Of a stretch of 64,000 bases of DNA, positions 61,464-64,000 are shown piece after piece; positions within the stretch are counted from its first letter, which is position 1, and each line of letters begins with the position of its first letter. Position numbers and translations under genes: made by a program. Source of the DNA: Gemmobacter lutimaris. Its GTDB lineage: Bacteria > Pseudomonadota > Alphaproteobacteria > Rhodobacterales > Rhodobacteraceae. Location: NCBI RefSeq assembly GCF_003570715.1, contig NZ_QXXQ01000010.1:1-64000 (forward strand). The letters are read 5' to 3'. The notes beneath the pieces are model-generated. The model was not told the DNA's origin. It searched no databases and saw nothing but the letters and a program-made list of their open reading frames with translations.

Positions 61464-63200
61464 TCAGGGGCGGGAGGGGGGCTCTTCCCGGTCAATATCG
61501 CGGATGGCGAGCGGAGTATCCTGTGCCTTCGCCAAGGTCCAGCCGATCCGGGCCTGAAAATCCTGCAAAGATGCCGCAAGCACGATCTGTCGCGCTGCAC
61601 GGGGCATCAGCCGGCCCTTTTCCAGATAGACCGAGGGTTCCAGCGTCATCGCCGCCTGCCCGTCATGGCGAAACACCCAGATCTCGCCCGAGCGCAGCGC
61701 GATGGACACCGCCGCCCCGCCCATGTCGATTTCGGCATCGGCATCGGGATGCAGGTGGAAGCGCAATGCAAAGCCGATGCCGCCACCGGATCGGCGCAGC
61801 ACGGATTGCAGCCGCTCCTTGTCAGCGGGCGCATCGGCGGCCAGCATGTCGGTGCCATCCAGCCGCCGCCCGTCGGCCGAAAGCGACAGGTCGCGCAGAT
61901 GCACCAACCCATGCGTGCCGCGCCAGCCGTCATGTCCGGCCAAAAGCAGATGTGCCTCGGCGTCGTGGCTTTGCCGCATGAGCGTGATGCGGGCGCGATC
62001 CTCCAGCACCTCGCGGCGGTCATGCGCAAAGCGCGACGAGGAAAACCCGTCGATAGCCAAGGTCGAATGGCTTTGTGTGGCGCGGCTGGCGCGGTGCCAG
62101 TCGGTGCCGAAAGGCGCCCCGTTGCCGCAACTCACAATCAGCGGCCGCCGCCCCGAGGTCAGTTCAAACGCCAGCGTCGAGGCATGGGCCGAGGCACCTG
62201 CCAGCCCACCCGGCGGCATCGCCGTATCAACAATGACCGAACTGCGCCCTGCCGACATCCGGGTAAACCCCATGGCCAGCCCGCCCGGCGGAACCGGCTT
62301 CACCCCCGAACTGGCCAGCGCATGATCCAGCCGCCCTTCCAGCCCGCGCCCGCCCCCGTGAAACCGCGCCAGCCCGCCATCGGCGTGGCGCAGCGCGCGC
62401 AGGGTCGGCGCAATCCGTTCGATCGCCGCCAGATGCGACGGCGGCACCAGCCGCCCGGCATCGGTCAGCGCCTGCGCGGCCCAGGTCAGCAGTGTGAAAA
62501 CCTCAAGCAATTCCTCGGGGTTGCGGGTCGGGATACCACCTTCCTCATCCACCTCACGCTCGCATTCCCGCGCCAGCGCGGCAGCGGCGGGATCGACATG
62601 CGCTTCCATCCCGATCAGGGCAAGGCCCGCGTAAATCAACCCGGTCAACGCCTCGAAGCGCGGCAGGCCGGGCGAGGCCGCCTGCCAACGCCGCGACAGG
62701 AACACCGTCTGATGCGACAGGGCGCGGTAATAGGCCAGAGAATGATCGCGGTCTTGCCCGCCCAGCAACAGGATGGCGTGGTTGATCCAGCGGATCAGCC
62801 GCCGCCCGGTCAGATCGGGCGACCAGCCTGGCCCGTCGCCGCGCCCATAACGGTTGATCCAGCCAAAGGTCCAGTCCTGCGCGCGCTTGCGCGCGGTGGG
62901 GTCCCCCACCGCCGCCAGATCGTCCAGCCAGCCGAAGCCCTGAAGCTCCGCGCCAAAAGCCACAGAAGGGCGCGCGATGTCCCAGATTTCAACGCCCGGC
63001 GCCTCGATCAGATGACCCGCGAACAGGAAATTCCCGGCGACAAGCTGCTTGCCGCGCGCGTAAAGACCTATAGTGCGGGGTTCGGGTTGCGAGACGAAAC
63101 CGGCGGCAGGCTTGGCGCGCGTGGCTTTGCGGGCGGCAAGGCGGTTCATCGCCTGCACCCAAGCCTCTGCCCACCATGCGCTGCGCGCAACCGCTCTCAT
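61464..63200 (-). CDS. Heparinase II/III-like protein
   Basis: A 578-residue protein with an N-terminal alpha-barrel-like region (about 95-280, with [20 protein letters not shown]) and a C-terminal heparinase II/III beta domain (about 330-560, with [34 protein letters not shown] and [17 protein letters not shown]). Uronate-containing glycans are the family substrates; no matching polysaccharide genes lie nearby. The ATG at 63200 was chosen over a TTG at 63221. No signal peptide is visible, so location is uncertain. It is placed ahead of purH as in many Rhodobacterales. Confidence 0.88.
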   Translation of the reverse strand: MRAVARSAWWAEAWVQAMNRLAARKATRAKPAAGFVSQPEPRTIGLYARGKQLVAGNFLFAGHLIEAPGVEIWDIARPSVAFGAELQGFGWLDDLAAVGDPTARKRAQDWTFGWINRYGRGDGPGWSPDLTGRRLIRWINHAILLLGGQDRDHSLAYYRALSHQTVFLSRRWQAASPGLPRFEALTGLIYAGLALIGMEAHVDPAAAALARECEREVDEEGGIPTRNPEELLEVFTLLTWAAQALTDAGRLVPPSHLAAIERIAPTLRALRHADGGLARFHGGGRGLEGRLDHALASSGVKPVPPGGLAMGFTRMSAGRSSVIVDTAMPPGGLAGASAHASTLAFELTSGRRPLIVSCGNGAPFGTDWHRASRATQSHSTLAIDGFSSSRFAHDRREVLEDRARITLMRQSHDAEAHLLLAGHDGWRGTHGLVHLRDLSLSADGRRLDGTDMLAADAPADKERLQSVLRRSGGGIGFALRFHLHPDADAEIDMGGAAVSIALRSGEIWVFRHDGQAAMTLEPSVYLEKGRLMPRAARQIVLAASLQDFQARIGWTLAKAQDTPLAIRDIDREEPPSRP

Positions 63201-63365
63201 GCCCCGCTCACTGATCCACAAATGCCTGTCTGGCCCGTTGCCGGGTCTTGCGCCGCACCATAGCCGCGCGGGCGCCCCCTGTCACCGCAAAACCCCGTGT
63301 GAGCCGGTCCGGGGGCTGGACCCCGGCGCCGGGGCAGGCCATTCTCCGCCCGCAAAGGAGCCCGC

Positions 63366-64000
63366 ATGACCCATTCCGTTATCTTCGATCTGGATGGCAC
63401 GCTGATTGACAGCGCGCCCGATATCCATGCCAGCGCCAATACCGTTTTCACCGCCTTGGGCCAGCCACCCTTCACCCGCGCCGAGGTGCAGGGCTTTGTC
63501 GGACGCGGCGCGCCGAACCTTGTGGCACGGCTGTGCGAATCGCGGGGCCTGCCGCATGAGGGGCCGGAGTTCGACCGCGTTCTGGCCCGGTTTCTGGAAG
63601 TCTATGAAGGGGCGCAGGCGCTGACCGTGCTGTATCCCGGCACCCGCGCGGCGCTGGAGGCGTTGCAGGCAGCGGGCTGCAAGCTGGGGCTTTGCACCAA
63701 CAAACCGCTGGCGCCGACACTTGCGGTTCTGCGCCATTTCGGCTTGGAAAACCTGTTCGCGGCGGTAATCGGCGGCGACAGTCTGCCGGTGAAGAAGCCC
63801 GACCCTGCGCCGCTGCTGGAAACGCTGACACGCATGGGCGGCGGCCCGGCGATTTTCGTGGGCGACAGCGAGGTCGATGCGGAAACCGCGCAGAACGCGG
63901 GCCTGCCCTTCCTGTTGTTCACCGAAGGTTATCGCAAAACCCCGGTCGAGGCGCTGCCACATGACGCGGCTTTCGCCCATCACGATGCGCTGCCGGGGCT
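63366..64000 (+). CDS. gph: Phosphoglycolate phosphatase (cut by window end)
   Basis: At least 211 residues of a HAD-family phosphatase; the stop lies beyond the window. Motif I is VIFDLDGTLIDSAPDIHAS with both catalytic Asp, motif II is LCTNKPLAPT, motif III is the Lys of PVKKPDPAP, and motif IV is FVGDSEVDAETAQNAG. Gph clears 2-phosphoglycolate formed by Rubisco oxygenation or DNA repair; other HAD phosphatases are possible. AAAGGAG precedes the ATG, and it diverges from the heparinase-like gene across about 165 bases in which I see no clear regulatory site. Confidence 0.9.
   Translation, partial: MTHSVIFDLDGTLIDSAPDIHASANTVFTALGQPPFTRAEVQGFVGRGAPNLVARLCESRGLPHEGPEFDRVLARFLEVYEGAQALTVLYPGTRAALEALQAAGCKLGLCTNKPLAPTLAVLRHFGLENLFAAVIGGDSLPVKKPDPAPLLETLTRMGGGPAIFVGDSEVDAETAQNAGLPFLLFTEGYRKTPVEALPHDAAFAHHDALPG

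Noticed and set aside
59524-63263. Two plus-strand frames of 677 and 729 codons over lspA, purH and the heparinase-like gene
   Set aside because: Both are antisense to unmistakable enzymes (purH motifs especially) and carry no domain.

Overview
The window reads as a chromosomal segment of a GC-rich alphaproteobacterium of the Rhodobacterales (Paracoccaceae/Rhodobacteraceae type). The evidence is a FlaF/FlbT flagellin locus with a DUF1217 protein, a complete PhyR-NepR-EcfG general stress locus with a HisKA_2 kinase, and the order heparinase-like, purH, lspA, DUF3035 lipoprotein, two M16 peptidases. Genus was not determined.

Layout. Positions 1-127 are the right end of an IS5-family element cut by the window edge. 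321-6468 is a flagellar block: DUF1217 protein, flbT, flaF, fliC, two small export or rod genes, fliK and flgD. 6516-8157 holds a phosphotransferase, a 3-methyladenine DNA glycosylase and a 57-residue DUF1328 membrane protein. 8420-12921 is the general stress response locus: HisKA_2 kinase, ecfG and nepR on one strand, phyR on the other, with a palindromic two-way EcfG promoter between them. Two further exact EcfG-type promoters precede the DUF1328 gene and a small secreted protein.

12976-30760 is a catabolic island. A peptide-type ABC importer and a FAD oxidoreductase run leftward. Divergent from them is an operon of an isatin-hydrolase-like cyclase, a second FAD oxidoreductase, a MarR regulator, an exported glyoxalase-fold protein and IorA/IorB (indolepyruvate:ferredoxin oxidoreductase type). 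A convergent operon then encodes an SDR, a styrene-monooxygenase-type flavoprotein and its flavin reductase, divergent from an AraC activator. The gene content points to import and oxidation of an indolic or related aromatic compound through isatin- or arylpyruvate-like intermediates. The exact substrate cannot be read from sequence, and this is the part of the window most worth experimental attention.

30815-37175 carries an RTX calcium-binding protein, a Crp/Fnr regulator with a CHASE2 adenylate cyclase, a P1-family peptidase and a degenerate 2-dehydro-3-deoxygalactonokinase-like protein. 37180-44082 is cytochrome bd: an Rrf2 (NsrR-like) regulator, cydDC and cydABX, with FNR-type sites before cydD and cydA. 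44124-45989 is mntH/mntR with two MntR-type boxes. 46061-52440 has serB, a GNAT acetyltransferase, a TauE/SafE permease, a family 2 glycosyltransferase and two related SGNH-like proteins. 52498-64000 is mostly housekeeping: HutD/Ves, rmuC, mutL, two M16 peptidases, DUF3035 lipoprotein, lspA, purH, heparinase-like protein and the start of gph.

No tRNA, rRNA or CRISPR array was seen, and no gene-free stretch exceeds 300 bases. Translational coupling by ATGA or TGATG overlaps is very common throughout.
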